Shown here piece after piece: positions 49,064-61,049 of a stretch of 64,000 bases of DNA (its first letter is position 1; every line of letters starts with the position of its first letter). This DNA comes from Amylostereum areolatum. Lineage: Eukaryota > Basidiomycota > Agaricomycetes > Russulales > Stereaceae. Both the position numbers and the translations under genes were made by a program. The stretch covers positions 868,001 to 932,000 of the forward strand of contig SAXG01000006.1 of the NCBI GenBank assembly GCA_012932865.1, written 5' to 3'. The notes below the pieces were generated by a model, which searched no databases, had not been told where the DNA came from, and saw nothing but the letters and a program-made list of their open reading frames with translations.

Positions 49064-52000
49064 ATGCGTCCTTCTCGTCTGCCCGTCCGCCGCTCTACGA
49101 TCTCTCTGTCTTATGCACCAGCCCCGACGCCGTCGGTCGCAAGGCCTCCTACAGTTTGTCAGACCAGCCCTCCCGTCACGGATGCGTTTCTCTCCCCGGA
49201 AATGTCGCCCTCGCTACAAACGAGAAACTATCCCCGCACCCCCCTGCTCGACGACACGTTCGACACCACGCCCTTCTCCGTAAGTCTCCCGCGGGCAGGT
49301 CCGTTCCCTCTCTGACCTTCCCACCGCTCCGTTCTCTTTCCAGGAATCCTTCTCAGCCCTACTCGAGTTCTCTCCCTATCGCGACGACGAGTTCATCTAC
49401 AATCAGCCCCCGCCGATGATGGACAGCCCGGAGATCTTCAAGCACATGAACCGCGTTTCAGCTAAGGCTGACGCGAGTTACTACGTCGAGGTTCGTGTCT
49501 TCTCGAACGTGGCTACCCGCTTCTCCTCACCGATATACATTTCAGCAACTAAGCAACATACGAGATATCGACTCGGACTGGGAAGACGACGACGTGGCTG
49601 TATGTGATCCAAATTGCTTGTGGCTGCTGCACGCTGACTTCCTTCGCAGGAGGTCATGGTCATTTCGCATAACAAGCACAAGAACTCTAGGCTTCCCGCC
49701 CCTCTTTTCAGCCCTGCAGAACAAAGCATCTCGCCATCCCTCGATGATACTCCAATCTCTCGTCTCGCAGAGCCGCCTGTTCTTCAGCAGGGCGCTTACA
49801 CCATTCTACGCACTCTTCAACATACGCCGATGTCCGCCTCGTATCTCGCTTACTCCCGCGATAGCTCTCCCCCTGCACGCTTGTTCATGGTGCGCGCGTA
49901 CACCCGGCCGCTCTCTCGTCAAGGTCACACGGAAGAGAGGGATGCTCCGTCAAATCACGTCAGTACGCCTAGAAGACCAGAATCTGTACTTGCAAAGAAT
50001 GTGTCGCTCATGGGAAGAGGAGAGCAAGTTCTACCTGGTCACGCAGCAGTGCGAAGGTGGAAACCTCCTGCGCCACATCCAAGCTCACGGCGCGTTGAAA
50101 CAGGAGTCCATGAAGACCTGGGCATGCGAGATCGTAGGTCATGCACGTACTCTGGAAAGTTCTATCTAAATAATTATCACCTGGCTTTTCCAGGCATCGG
50201 GACTCGCGGCTCTTCACAACTTGAAGATAGTTCACTGCGCTCTCCGGCCGTCCATCGTGCTCATCAGTGCGAGTGGTCACGTTCTCATCAGCGGCTTCGA
50301 GAACTCGGTCAGAATACAAGAGGACCGGCCTAGGCTTTTGGAACAACAACGCAAAAGCGAATGGTTCCATGCACCCGAGTTGCTTCTTGGCTGGGAGGTC
50401 GGCTTTGAGGTCGATTGGTGGGCGTACGGAATTATTGTTGGTTGGATGGCGTGTGGACAGGTAAGAGGTCAGACGCTTGCTCCTCAAGAAATTCAGGCTA
50501 ATGTATATGTTCCCAGCACCCTTTCCACCTCTCGGTCGACGAAGACGTCCATGCGGACATTATGCGCAAACGTATCATGTCCGGTGCCGCCGCCAGCGTG
50601 GCCCTCGAAGTCGCTACCCCCACCGTACGCGACTTGATCAGGAAGGTGTGTTTCCCTGCTCGCTCCTCCAATCGCCGCATGCTTAGCAATCCCGCTAGTG
50701 CCTCGAACGGAATCCTGCAAAGCGCCTTGACGTGGTCGGTGTGCAGAACCATGCCTGGTTCGCCGACATGTACGTTGCGATCGTTGTGAACGCATGAATG
50801 CGCCGCTAACCTTGGTCCATAGTGATTGGGTCTCCATTGCTCGGTGCCATGGTCCAGGTGCGATATCTTTGGCCTCTGTTCCCTCTTCTCCAACCTGACG
50901 TCTTCCCTGTCTGTAGCCATCGCCATCTCCAGCCCCATGCCGTGCTACCTCTTCGAAGACTCGCCCACGCGACCGGCTATGCTCATACCACCCGTCGATT
51001 TTCCATCGAGCTCTCAACATGTGCCATCGTCGCCTTCAACTTGTGTCTATCAAGCGTCTGCATGCCCTGGACAACTCCAGCGGACGCACTCCATGGCCAC
51101 CATCGGGACGACGAGCACGGCGTCGTCGCACATGCACTCGGCCGTGCTCACGCGCGCGACACGGACGATGTTGCCAGCTGCCCGACCTTACTCGCTCGCG
51201 GTCTCGCCTTCTCCACACCCATCTCCTCCGCGCACCCCCTCTCCCGCCTCATCCTTTATCCCCTTCTCCAAGTCCTCCTCTCCCGCGCTCTCCCCCGCCG
51301 TGTCCTCTCCCGTTCGTCTGCGCCCCACCAACCCTTCTCCCGCGTCGACGACGAGCGTTGCCCCGGCACCGTCGGACGTGGAAAATGCGGACGGAGACGA
51401 AAGCTCGCGGACGATTGGGTTGGGGCTGGGCGTGGACGAGTTCGGAGCGTGGTCGCCCGAGCCCGCCAGCGCGCGTCACGGACGCTATTCCTCCACGGAC
51501 GTTGCCTGCGGAGGCTCTATCGTCGAGGACCAGGACGAGCTGAGCATCACCACCGCGCTCGCCCTCCCCATCCCCGTGCTCGTGTTCGACGGCGCGGACG
51601 AAGGCGCCGCGCACGCGCAACCGAAGCGTCAAAGCGGGTTGAGGACCGCGCCCAACAAGCTGCGCAAGCGCCGGCGCGAGACGGCGACGACGGTCCTGCC
51701 CCCGCCCGACGAGCGCGCGGAGAGCGAGGAGACGGCGGCGATCCTGCCTGAGATCCAGTGGCACGGCCTGGACGGGACGCCGGAGGCGGATCCGGACCCG
51801 TTTCGCGCGAGCGGGGTCTCGCTCTTGCGCGAGCTCGTGGACGTCGAGCGCGGGCCTGAGGAGGGGGAGGGGACGCGGGACCGGCTCGGGGTGGGCGTGG
51901 GCAAGCGCGCGGACGCGACGTTTCGGTGGAGCGCGCTGTCGATGGACGTGCCTCTTCCTCCCCCTCCTCCCCCTCCTCGTCGTCGGACGACGATCGGGGA

Positions 52001-52493
52001 CGTGCGACCGCCGTCGTCGCAGAGTGTGATGGACGTCCCGCCGCGGCCGGCGCTGGAGAGCACGTTGCGGTTGTCGGCGAGGCTGGGTCGGGGGGGCCGG
52101 GCGTTGTTGCGGAAGTCGCGGGAGAGCCTTCGGGTGAACAGCTGGAGTCGGAAGGTCGGGGCGTGGGAGGGGCAGGGGCAGGGGGTGGAGAGCGAGGAGG
52201 ACGAGGAGGAGGAGATCGAGTTGGGGGCGGGGGTGAGGAAGATCGGGAGGGGGATCGGGTACACGCGCACGCCGCCGTCCGAAGCGTACGAGGCGTCGGG
52301 GTCGCGGACGTCGTTCATGATCATGCAGGCGGACGTGCCCGGGTGCTATTCGGGGCTGAATTTGCGGAGGAAGAAGCACGCGCAGAGGGCGGGGCGGGGG
52401 TGGGCGGGGGAAGAGAGCTCGACGGAGGTGTGGGACGGGTCGGTGGGGTCTGGGTGGGGGCGGACGCAGGCGCGGGGGGATCGCGAGGGCTGA
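49064..52493 (+). CDS. Predicted pseudokinase with long Ser/Pro-rich C-terminal region
   Basis: The start MRPSRLPVRRSTISL is followed by short exons (ESFSALLEFSPYRDDEF, QLSNIRDIDSDWEDDD) leading into a protein-kinase fold: GAYTILRTLQHTPMSASYLAY, FYLVTQQCEGGNLLRHIQ, WACEIASGLAALHNLKIVH, ELLLGWEVGFEVDWWAYGII and a final lobe with ATPTVRDLIRK. The layout resembles AGC-type kinases. The catalytic HRD-x-KP motif is HCALRP (Asp absent), DFG is SGF (Asp absent), and the strand that should carry the ATP-binding Lys reads LFMVRAYTRP, so catalysis is unlikely. One +1 frame change is needed in CTCTCTC at 49911-49917. From about 50915 a very GC-rich region of roughly 520 residues, with acidic and basic patches and polyproline, follows to the stop at 52493. 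Linkage of the two halves rests on one intron near 50858-50916. Confidence 0.62.
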
Positions 52494-54158
52494 ACGTTGA
52501 GCGTGGCGTCGGTCGGACGCGCTCTCTCTCGGTTTATGTCTCTGACTTGGACACCGGGATGTGGACTGGACTTGTTTCTTTCGTCGTGGACTGGCTTTGG
52601 TGTCTCGTTCGTTTATGGTTTGTGATTGTATTGGATGGATGGACTCTTCTCCCTGTTTTCCTCGTTGTAGTACCTATGTAATATCGGCACAGTTTTGTTT
52701 TAGTCTAGGATTGCGATTCGATGTATCGATGGTGGATGTACCGTGTTATCTTACTTGTTTTTCGTGTAACGGAAGCGTATCATCTCGTATACTAATAAGT
52801 GTCACTTGCGAGGGGACGCCTTCCTGCCCGACCGCCTAGCCTCAGAGAGGTCGACTGACTGCCCATACCGGTACGGCATACGGTCTGACCTCGGTTGGGC
52901 AGAGGGGAGCGCGTGGTGGGATGGAGTATGAATGGACGACGCGAGAATAGATAAGGATAGAGGCTAGATCGACGAATTAGCAAGGCAGACAGCGGGGTAA
53001 ATGCGAGTTGGCCGATACATACGGGTCCTAAGCACAGTATAGATGGATGATTCTGATTTATTGGTCACTGGTCAGGCCGTTTACGACCTATGTAGTTACT
53101 TGTGCTCACAATGCTGATGCGCTAATGTACTACAGGGTACACAAGGTAAGATGCGCACTGGTCGAGTAGCCATAGAGGGGGGTATGGAGTATAGCGTTGT
53201 GTGTTGGTGACAGACGGCGTCCTAAGCACAGTATGATGTATGAGGGATCCGACGAGTACTCGTGGTCGTTGGTCAGTGGAGTACTTGTGATAATGAACCA
53301 TGGCTGACTCGGGGGGGATGACCGGAGCGTTGGCGAAACCGAGTTGGGGATGATGGCGATTATGACGGACACGAAGAGGAGGAAACGTGGACTGGGGACT
53401 GGAATAAGAAAAGGTGTGACGCCACAAGGGATGGGAGGTGCCGACGGTGAAGCGGGGTATGGAGAAGGCTGGCATGGTATGGACCAAGCGGACGAGTGGG
53501 ATGAACGGTGCTCGGCCGAGCGACCGAAGGGGAATTACGACGTGAATTTGGCGAAGAGGACGATGCCCATACCGCGATCGGAGGGGGAGAGCATCTAAGC
53601 TGATCGGGTATAGGAGCGGGAGCAAGGAAGGACGTCGTCGGGGTGGCTTTTGGCTGCGTCCAAGATCGTCGAGAGCGACCGCACGCCAACCGATTCACAT
53701 GACATCTGGGGTACTCCCCCTAGAATAGACATGCAGAGACCATATCGAGAGGGGGTGCCGGTTCGGGAGCTTGAACGAGGGGTCGAGCGAAGAGGAAGGC
53801 GAGAGCTTCGTGGTCGGGGGATCGGCGCTCGCACGGGGAAATTGCACGTTTGAGCGCACCAGCAGCTGTGCGAAGACGCAAAGCGGTCCGCTGTGCTCTC
53901 TCCAATTCCACAGAGGCTCGAGGCAAGCTACAAGGTGGCGCCGAACCGTCGGTGCGGGACGATCTGCTTACGTAGTCGGAGGGAAGACAGGCAGAGACGG
54001 AAATGGATGTCATTGCGCGTCTCGCTCATCCGTGTTCTGTCCAGACTGCAGACAGCAAGCCCCATCCATAATAAATACAGGAGCGCGTTCGGAAGGTTAA
54101 AGATGCCTGCGTCTCTCCCGTCTATCCCCGCTTCCCGCTTCCACCAGCTGCTCCAGCC
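52494..54158. other. 1.7 kb intergenic
   Basis: No confident gene. It holds a 16-bp exact direct repeat (53025-53040 and 53219-53234) and, upstream of the next gene, ATAATAAATA near 54068-54077 as a possible TATA element. Confidence 0.5.
53025..53234 (+). repeat. Pair of 16-bp direct repeats
   Basis: GTCCTAAGCACAGTAT occurs exactly at 53025-53040 and 53219-53234. Short loosely similar GGTCA..GG stretches follow both. The function is unknown. Confidence 0.6.
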
Positions 54159-56647
54159 ATGCCCGGCCTCAACGTCGACGAGCTCTCCGCCATCGTCTCC
54201 GCCACCTTCGCCGACTTTGACGACATCGCCCGCGACGCGCCCTCCCTCCAGGATCACCGCTGCCCGCGCGCATATACGCCCTCCCTAGACCCCCTCGCCG
54301 TCCCCGCCCCCTCTCGCTTTCCCCGATCCACGACGCGCCTCGCCGCCACCATCATCCGAAAGGTCAAATCCCACGCCTCCTCCTTCCCATTTGTATCCGT
54401 CCCTCCTCTCTCTCGTCCTTCCACCCCCGCCGTGCCCATGCCCTCCTCTTTCCTCCCTTCCCCCGGTCCCTCCGCCCCGCCAAGTCCCCCGGCCAAGCGT
54501 CCCCGATCCCGTGCAAGGTCCCTTCCACGCACCCTCTTCAAGCGCCACCCTAAAGACTCCCCGCCTCCGCCTCCGCCTCTTCCCCGTGTCCCCCGTCGTC
54601 CCCTCAACCCTCCCGTGCCCCTTGCCTCGTATCTGTCCGCCTCCCCCGAGGCTCCCCCGCGCGGTCGCGATCGTCCAAGGCTCAGTCCCAGGTTGTCTTT
54701 CGTGTACGGAATCCCTCCTGCCATCGAGCGCTCTCCCGGCTCCAGTAACGCTCGCATCGTGGCCTTGCCCCCCCTCTCCGCGCATTCTCGCGCGCCTCCT
54801 CCCGTGCGTTCTTTTCCGCTTCTTTTCTCTCGCGTGTTCACCATGTGCATCAGCCCCTCAAACCCACCCTCGTCCTGCCCACGCAGCCGCGCAAAATACA
54901 CTATAGCCCTGAGACCAGCGCGTGTTCCGGCCCTTCGAATACCCTCGACTATTGCTCTCACACCGATACCCTCTGGACCCCAGCGCTCACCCAGTCCTCC
55001 CCTTCCCGTCGCTCCCGGCGATCCCCCGTCTCTCCCACCTCTTCCTCCGATCACGTTCCTCTCACCCCCGAAGAACTCGACCGTCCGATCACCCCCGAGG
55101 ACGACCCCTTCCGGAAAGATGACCTCGTACTCTCCTCCCAGAGCTCTTGGCGCACCGTCGCGAGCACCACAGCACCCGACCGCTTCCTCCAGCCCAGCCC
55201 GATCCCCCCTCGACAACTTCACAAGACCCGGTCCTCCCCTCGGCTCGAAACCCTCTTCTTACAGCCTGGATCGGCGTCCAGCCTCCTTGCACCCCCTCTT
55301 CCCCCGGCTCTGTCTACCCGCTCCAACTCGTTGCCCACTCCTTCGCCGCTCCTCCTCCCCTTCCCTTTGCCCCCCGATTCCGCGGGAGATGCCATCACCT
55401 TGCGTGTGACCACGCCCCAACCCCGTCCTCCTCCCCAGCAGCCCCTCCCTCGGACGCCCCCCTCGGCCGGCCTCCGTCCCCGGCTGGGCTCTCGCCAGCG
55501 CAAGGACTCTGAGAGGACGATCCTCTTCCGGCCCAAGCATACACGCACCCATTCCAGGTCCCGTCCCTTGCGCGCAGATGCCGCCGCCGCCATCGCGCAC
55601 GTTCTGCGCACGTCTCCACGGGGATTGCGAGCAAAGCCGTCCAGGGAGAACACGCGAGGCGCCGTCGACGAGATGTTCACCGGAGGTCAAGTCCCGTTCA
55701 CGAACCCGTGGGCGGACTCGTTCTACATCAACCTCGGCGAGGAGACCGAGAACGCCGAACCCGAGTCCGATCTCGAGCCTGAGCGCGATTTTGACGTTCG
55801 TGACGCTGTCCGCCTCCTCTTTGTCGGCTTTACTGATCTTTCTCTTGCCGTGCAGACGACGAAAGCCAAGAAGAAGGTGTCCGTCGCGTCTCAGTGCACG
55901 ACGTCTTCGGAATGGACCACGACCACATTCCAGTCTTCGTCGTGTTCGACGACGGTCACCGCTGCGACGACCATGAGCGCCCAGCCGAGCCCGCTCGTCG
56001 CGTTTTTCGACAATGTCAAAAAACCGGGCCAGCCGTCTGTCGGGTTGGACCCGAGCCCTCTCCCCCGGTCCCCTCCCCAGATCAGTTCGCAACTTTCCAC
56101 GGGCGTCCGCCTCCTCCCGGACGGCCGACCGCTCCCCCACATCCTGCTTCTCGGCGCGATCCCCGTCTGCCTCGAAGCCTCCAACTGGGCCGCCTTCCGT
56201 GCGTCGTGCATGCGCGAAGACGTCGTGCTCCAAGCCGACGAATGCAGCCGCGCGCAGGACGTCGACGTGCGCGTCGAGATCGTCGACCGCGCCGACGGCG
56301 TCGAAGTGGCGCTGGTCGTGCGCTCGCCGGCCGTGCCCTGCGCGCGGGAGTACCTCCCGGCGATCCCGCGCATGTCTCCGATCGAGTTCGACGCGTCGTT
56401 CGGGTGCTTCGGCGGCGGGCTGGACGCGCGAGGGGGCGACGCGGACGCGCGCGGCGGGAGGACGTTCCCGAGGAGGGCGGGCGAGGTGCGAGAGGGGTGC
56501 CCGGTGCTCGCGTTCGAGGTGCGTCTGCCGACAACGCTGCGCGCGCTGGGTCGGAGGGCGGGTGAGTTGGGCTTGGGGAGCGGTGTGAGCTTTGGCTCCG
56601 TCGAGCAGGACCCGGCGGTCGTCGAGCGGAGCGGGTGGTTCGAGTGA
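54159..56647 (+). CDS. Orphan Pro/Ser-rich protein with conserved-looking C-terminal domain
   Basis: Exon 1 starts MPGLNVDELSAIVSATFADFDD at 54159. An intron of about 50 nt near 54803 joins SRAPPP to PLKPTLVLPTQPRKIHYSP, and a 60-nt in-phase intron (about 55797-55856, donor GTTCGT, acceptor GTGCAG) interrupts ERDFD-TTKAKKK. Most of the protein is Pro/Ser/Arg low-complexity. Recognisably structured parts are the N-terminal 20 residues, GGQVPFTNPWADSFYINLGEE and the last ~150 residues (LPHILLLGAIPVCLEASNWAAFRASC, VDVRVEIVDRADGVEVALVV, MSPIEFDASFGCFGGG). I know no name for the family. Strong third-position GC bias agrees with coding on this strand, and a 591-codon open frame on the opposite strand is a shadow. 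Confidence 0.6.
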
Positions 56648-56784
56648 GCGCGCTTCGGTACCGTTCCCACCCACTTCCCCTCTTTTCTCTCGTTTATTTG
56701 TCGCTCGTTTATCCCCCGCCCCCGTTCGTTTCGTTTCGTTCATCTGTCTGTCCCACACGCTCGTTCGTCTGTCGCGCTCTGCCA

Positions 56785-56816
<32 letters not shown>

Positions 56817-57855
56817 CTTTTAGCTGTCATCTCAGGCAGGAAGTCCCTCGTTTGCCCCCGTGTTGTCGTGTTGTCCGTCGTCTGTGTTTTCTTGTTCCGC
56901 GATACCTTTCCCCCCTCTTCCGCGCCTGTTCTACCCATAATCACCTTTCTTTTTCGCCTACTTACTACCCGGTGGTGCTTGTACCCGCGGCTCGTCCGCC
57001 CGTCGTTCGTTCCTTTCTTTCGTGTAGAGCCCACTCCCGCTCCTGTTGTACGCTTTCAAGCAGAGATCGTGATATACATGTATACCTTTTATGGTTGTCA
57101 TTGTCGACGTCGGGATTTAGAACTTTGCTGTAGTTAGGATCCGGAAGCCTGAGCCTTGTCTCTGCTTCAGCTTCAGTTCAGCTGCAGGTCCTTCTGGCTC
57201 ACGGGTTGTGACCCTAACCCTAGCATCTGTTTCTGTTTCTGAAAGCTTGTGCTGCACGGCTCCGTACGGTACTTCTCTGCACAGGCTGGTCTTTCTTCTG
57301 CTCTGCCTACATAGCTTGTAAGTTTTTTCTCTCTCCGCAAGATAACGGAATGGCCCGGGAATAATGTTATGCTGACAGCTAAGAACTCAAGGAGGCTGCT
57401 TTCGGTTGATAACGATCGTTTGCTGTCGCGACTCGCCGCAGTGGCGCCGGCAGTGGCACCGTGCATGTTTACTTCCACCCTCTTGTCGTCTCGCTCTCAG
57501 GCCTCAAGACCTCAACAACGTTCATATCTTCTGTTTTCTTCATCCAGCATGCGACCGTGTGTCCCCGTCTGCGCGCTCGCAGCATGCGGAGGGTTCTGGA
57601 CGCGCTCAGGCCTCGCGTTAACTGCAAGCATGCATACCAATACTTCCATTTGCCAAACCTTGACACTTTGAACGTTTCCGTGTTCCCATGACGCACTCTG
57701 ACCCGCCGTCTCGGTGCTGTTGAAGAGCATTAAAACCTATTAAAACCCAAGCAGTCAAGCGTCGCCGTCATTTTTTCCTTCCCGCTTCCTTCCCCTCCTC
57801 CCCTTTACCCCTTTCCCGCTTCCCCCTTCTATTTCTACGTTCTCCCCCTTTTACC
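56648..57855. other. 1.2 kb intergenic
   Basis: The 3' region of the preceding gene contains a (GTTGTC)n microsatellite at 56786-56815. The rest shows no supported exon. The last 80 bp are a C/T tract before the next start. Confidence 0.5.
56786..56815 (+). repeat. (GTTG TC)n microsatellite
   Basis: About five units of GTTGTC in the 3' flank of the orphan gene. Confidence 0.8.
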
Positions 57856-59595
57856 ATGGCGGGCCTCGGGAACGAGACATTCTTGGTATGCGGTCTCTCC
57901 GTCTTACTTCTCATTTCACGGTTAGTTGATGCCATCCAACAGATCCACTGGTCGAAATATAGGCTCGAAGGTCGAGATGTGGAGCGGCGTCCAGCGTGGA
58001 CCCGCAGGAAGGACCAAGTGTCCTTACTGCTCAAGTCGCCCCTCTCCGCATCTGCGATTCTGCAGCGTGAGAAGGAGCAAGCTGAGAGAACGCAAGCGAG
58101 GCCAGGCGAGGCAGCTGGGTCCGGGTCTCCAACAACTCGCAAGCGCAAGGCGTCCGGTGGCCCGCTCATTGGTGAAACTGTTTCGAAAAAACGCAACGCC
58201 CGTCAAAGCTCTCATTTCCCCAGTGCGTCGTTTTTTGCATATCTGGACGTCCCTTTGCTTACTCCTCGCGCCATAGCTACCTTGGTGCCGTACGACGAGT
58301 TCATTTCGTGCGCTAGACCACGCTCCATCGCGAGAATCCTTCCGGATCTAAAGGAGTTCAATCATCTCTTCCCCCCACTTGCTGTATCATCGTCAGGCCC
58401 AGTCGCATCCGAAGAGGGGTCATCGAGCGGGGCCGCGTCTTCAACCGTGCCGCCAAGTGAGGCGCGCTCTTCACGCATGTTTACTCAGGCGGAAAGAGTC
58501 CGTGTCCAAGCCTGGCACGCATCGAGAGTGGGATGTCTCTTCCTTTCACTCGTCGAGGCCCGCGGTCGCGCCTCCAGTACCGACTCTTCTCAATCTCTTT
58601 CATCGCCTCCTCGCCAGTCCCTCACACCTGTTCCCGACCCGACGAAGGTGGATTCCACTTCTTCCCCAACATCCTCCGACGCTATCGCCCCCGCCATCGA
58701 CGTTTCCCAGACTACTTCCATTTCTCCTCCCCTCGACGCTGGTCCCGATCCAACGAACGTAAACCCTGTTTCTCCCCCACCCGTTTCCTCCATCGACAGC
58801 CCTTCCTCTCCTTGCATGGCGGGTTCCCCTCCCCCAGAATCTCCCGAGTCGTTGGCGCCGCCGTCCACCGATCTTTCCTCCCGCTTTGAAGTTCCCTTCA
58901 TGTTGACCCTGGCCAGTACAGTCTCGCATTGCACCGACGAATGTGATCAAAAACAGCCGCGCCTCTTCTTTGGTGCCGAACTCTTGGCCCATGTCTGCGA
59001 AAAACGAGGATACCGACCTCACAAGCTTCAAAGTCGTGTCGACGAAGTAGCTTCTGCCGCCGCCGCCAACATTCTGAAATTGATCGACGCAGATCCCAAG
59101 ACGACGACGACGGCCGACATCGATTCTGTCGAGTTCAAGTCACGCTTTGTATGTGATGAAGACAATTGCGATTATCACTCAGACGACAGGTATCGTACCG
59201 TCTTCGATTTCCGAGCGGCCGTACGTCGTCCCCCCCCCCCTCCTCCCATCTCGCTTTATTTTGATCAATTCTCTCTCTGTCAGGTGTACCACGCTGTAAG
59301 GATTCACAAGAAACCGGACGCGCGTTTCGTCGTAGCCAACGAGCACCTTGCGCAGAGTGCACGTGACAGGGCTCTCTTGACCTCTAACCACCACCATCAC
59401 TTGGGATTGGGGACCCCAAGTGGGTGCGTGGGAGGCCTGGGGAGGCGAGAACCTGGCTTGCCAGGCTCGTCAAAGTCGGCAGCCCTCCGCCGCAAGCCAG
59501 CGACGTATGCGGAACGTCGTTGGTACCCGCAGAACCGAGGCCGTCGACGTGGACGACGGCCCACCCCTCCTACCCACCCCGGTTTCCCCCGCTGA
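57856..59595 (+). CDS. Orphan nuclear-like protein with basic N-terminus and conserved C-terminal helix region
   Basis: ATG 57856 (MAGLGNETFL) opens a frame of 579 codons. A 40-nt segment at 57892-57931 has intron borders that would shift the frame, so exon 1 is uncertain. An intron at about 59221-59283 joins FDFRAAV to YHAVRIHKKPDARFVV. The N-terminal part is basic (TRRKDQVSLLLKSP, TTRKRKASGGP, VSKKRNARQ), like a nuclear localisation signal. The middle is Ser/Pro-rich. The structured part is FGAELLAHVCEKRGYRPHKL ... ANILKLIDADPKTTTTAD ... FKSRFVCDEDNCDYHSDDRYRTVFDFR, with a CDEDNCDYH motif that could bind metal. I do not recognise the family, though the C-terminal block looks like proteins repeated in mushroom genomes. 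The end after about 59380 is doubtful. Confidence 0.5.
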   Translation: MAGLGNETFLVCGLSVLLLISRLVDAIQQIHWSKYRLEGRDVERRPAWTRRKDQVSLLLKSPLSASAILQREKEQAERTQARPGEAAGSGSPTTRKRKASGGPLIGETVSKKRNARQSSHFPSASFFAYLDVPLLTPRAIATLVPYDEFISCARPRSIARILPDLKEFNHLFPPLAVSSSGPVASEEGSSSGAASSTVPPSEARSSRMFTQAERVRVQAWHASRVGCLFLSLVEARGRASSTDSSQSLSSPPRQSLTPVPDPTKVDSTSSPTSSDAIAPAIDVSQTTSISPPLDAGPDPTNVNPVSPPPVSSIDSPSSPCMAGSPPPESPESLAPPSTDLSSRFEVPFMLTLASTVSHCTDECDQKQPRLFFGAELLAHVCEKRGYRPHKLQSRVDEVASAAAANILKLIDADPKTTTTADIDSVEFKSRFVCDEDNCDYHSDDRYRTVFDFRAAVRRPPPPPPISLYFDQFSLCQVYHAVRIHKKPDARFVVANEHLAQSARDRALLTSNHHHHLGLGTPSGCVGGLGRREPGLPGSSKSAALRRKPATYAERRWYPQNRGRRRGRRPTPPTHPGFPR

Positions 59596-61049
59596 GTTCT
59601 TGAGGCCCAGCAATGTCTGGCTCCCTCTCCTCTATGCGCCAGCGCTGCGAGGCGGCAGTGTGCCTGCAGCTGTCGTCGACGCCCGCTGGTATGGGGTCCG
59701 GTTCTTCATGGGGCCTTGCCCCCCTTCACTGCGCGGCCCCCGCGTGCGGTTCTCCCAACGCGCCGTCTCTTGCCACTCGAGTTCGACGCATCCCTTCCTT
59801 TCAACGACCCTTCCATCCTTCTGTCCGACTCTGTTCTACCATACTTTCCGTTCACCTGTACCCTTCGGGGAGCCGCATTTAGTCTTAGGTACTTGACGCG
59901 GGATATAAATGTATTCAAAAAAAAAAAAAAAAAAAAAAAAAAAGCAGAGTGCACGTGACTCTGAAGTGCAGTGCCGCCGAGGAGATCGCCGTCGTCGCCA
60001 CTGGGGATGCTCCCATTGCTCGGAACATGAGTGGTCTTACCATGACCAAGCGGTTGACCATGTCTCAGCACAGTGAGTCCACCCACCCACCCACTTTTCT
60101 ATTTCTAATTCGTGGCTAACGTCAAACCTCTCCTAGTCACCCTGGGCACCGGCGGCCTGTGGAAGGTCAAGATTACTTCTATGATCCTCGTGTCTCCCGG
60201 AGACCGAAAATCAACAGCTTCGAAATCGAGAAGGGTATGTCCTACCGGCGTGTGAAACGTGCCTCGCGTTCGGTCAAGGGGACCCTTTCTTCTGTCGCAG
60301 CTCAACAATCCTAGCGTCCATGTTTTTTTCTCTTCACATCTCAAGCCGCATACTATCCTCTCATTCTTTCTTTTTGTGTCACCTTTTTGTGTCAACTACG
60401 GCCTCTCGCGTCCCACCCCTTCTCGCGTCCCATCTCTTCTCGCGTCCCATACCTCCTCCCTCGCACACTATCCCTTCTCGCATCCCACCCATTTTTGTCT
60501 CAGTCTTCGTTTTGTATGTACAACTACAATTACCATACCGTCCACGCCGACGCCTTTCCGATGGTATTTCATGTGTCTCTATTACTCGAGTTGATATCTG
60601 ATACCATTGCGGTCGACTTCATCAGCTCGTGTAGAAGCCCTGCGAGCCACATGCCTTGAGTTCGAATCTGGTCCTTCCAGCTTCAAGCTCCCCTCCCCGA
60701 CGCACGCTGCATCAGGCTCGCTGGACTTTCCATTTCAACAGTAGCGGACGAGAGATACGAGGAGAGGTGTTGGAATTGAACTGGGGACATCCGCGTCTGG
60801 TATAAGAGTCCGATGTATCTCTACAGTACAAGTCCGTATCCTATGATGTCGAAATACGCGAATCTAAATAGGGACTCTGTCCATTGTAAAAGGCGCCAAT
60901 CAACACGACTCCCAACGAATCACACGCATCGGGCAACACTCAACCACCCTTCGTCGTGTTCGTCAGCACACCAAACGGTCTCCGCGCACTCGCCCGCACC
61001 TTAGTTGGGGTTGACGGAAGGGTGGGCGCCTCGTCGATTCACCGTGCGC
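59596..61049. other. Intergenic with poly(A) tract and tRNA-like fragments
   Basis: A pure A-run of about 27 nt lies at 59917-59943. 60028-60240 can be read as two short exons with good borders but no family. 60300-60500 is C/T-rich. 60610-60680 (plus) and 60760-60830 (minus) carry sequences resembling tRNA B boxes, without a foldable cloverleaf. Confidence 0.4.
59917..59943 (+). repeat. Poly(A) tract
   Basis: About 27 consecutive A, following GGATATAAATGTATTC. It could be a microsatellite or the 3' tail of an old retroposed sequence; no target-site duplication was identified. Confidence 0.7.

Noticed and set aside
51249..52379. 376-codon minus-strand open frame and several other long frames at 51.0-52.7 kb
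   Set aside because: These are shadows of the GC-rich C-terminal region of the pseudokinase gene; the translations are Arg/Pro/His-rich without structure.
55259..57034. 591-codon open frame on the minus strand
   Set aside because: It lies antisense to the plus-strand orphan gene 54159-56647, which has the better splice structure and composition. High third-position GC removes stops from the opposite strand, and the arginine-rich translation has no domain.
57131..57145. GTTAGGATCC-like string (TAGTTAGGATCCGGAAG)
   Set aside because: It shares only the first ten bases with the dispersed motif and lacks the GCTCTTGCCA half, so it is probably chance.
60610..60840. Possible tRNA genes (B-box-like sequences on both strands)
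   Set aside because: No acceptor or D-arm pairing could be built around them; kept only as a possible SINE relic.
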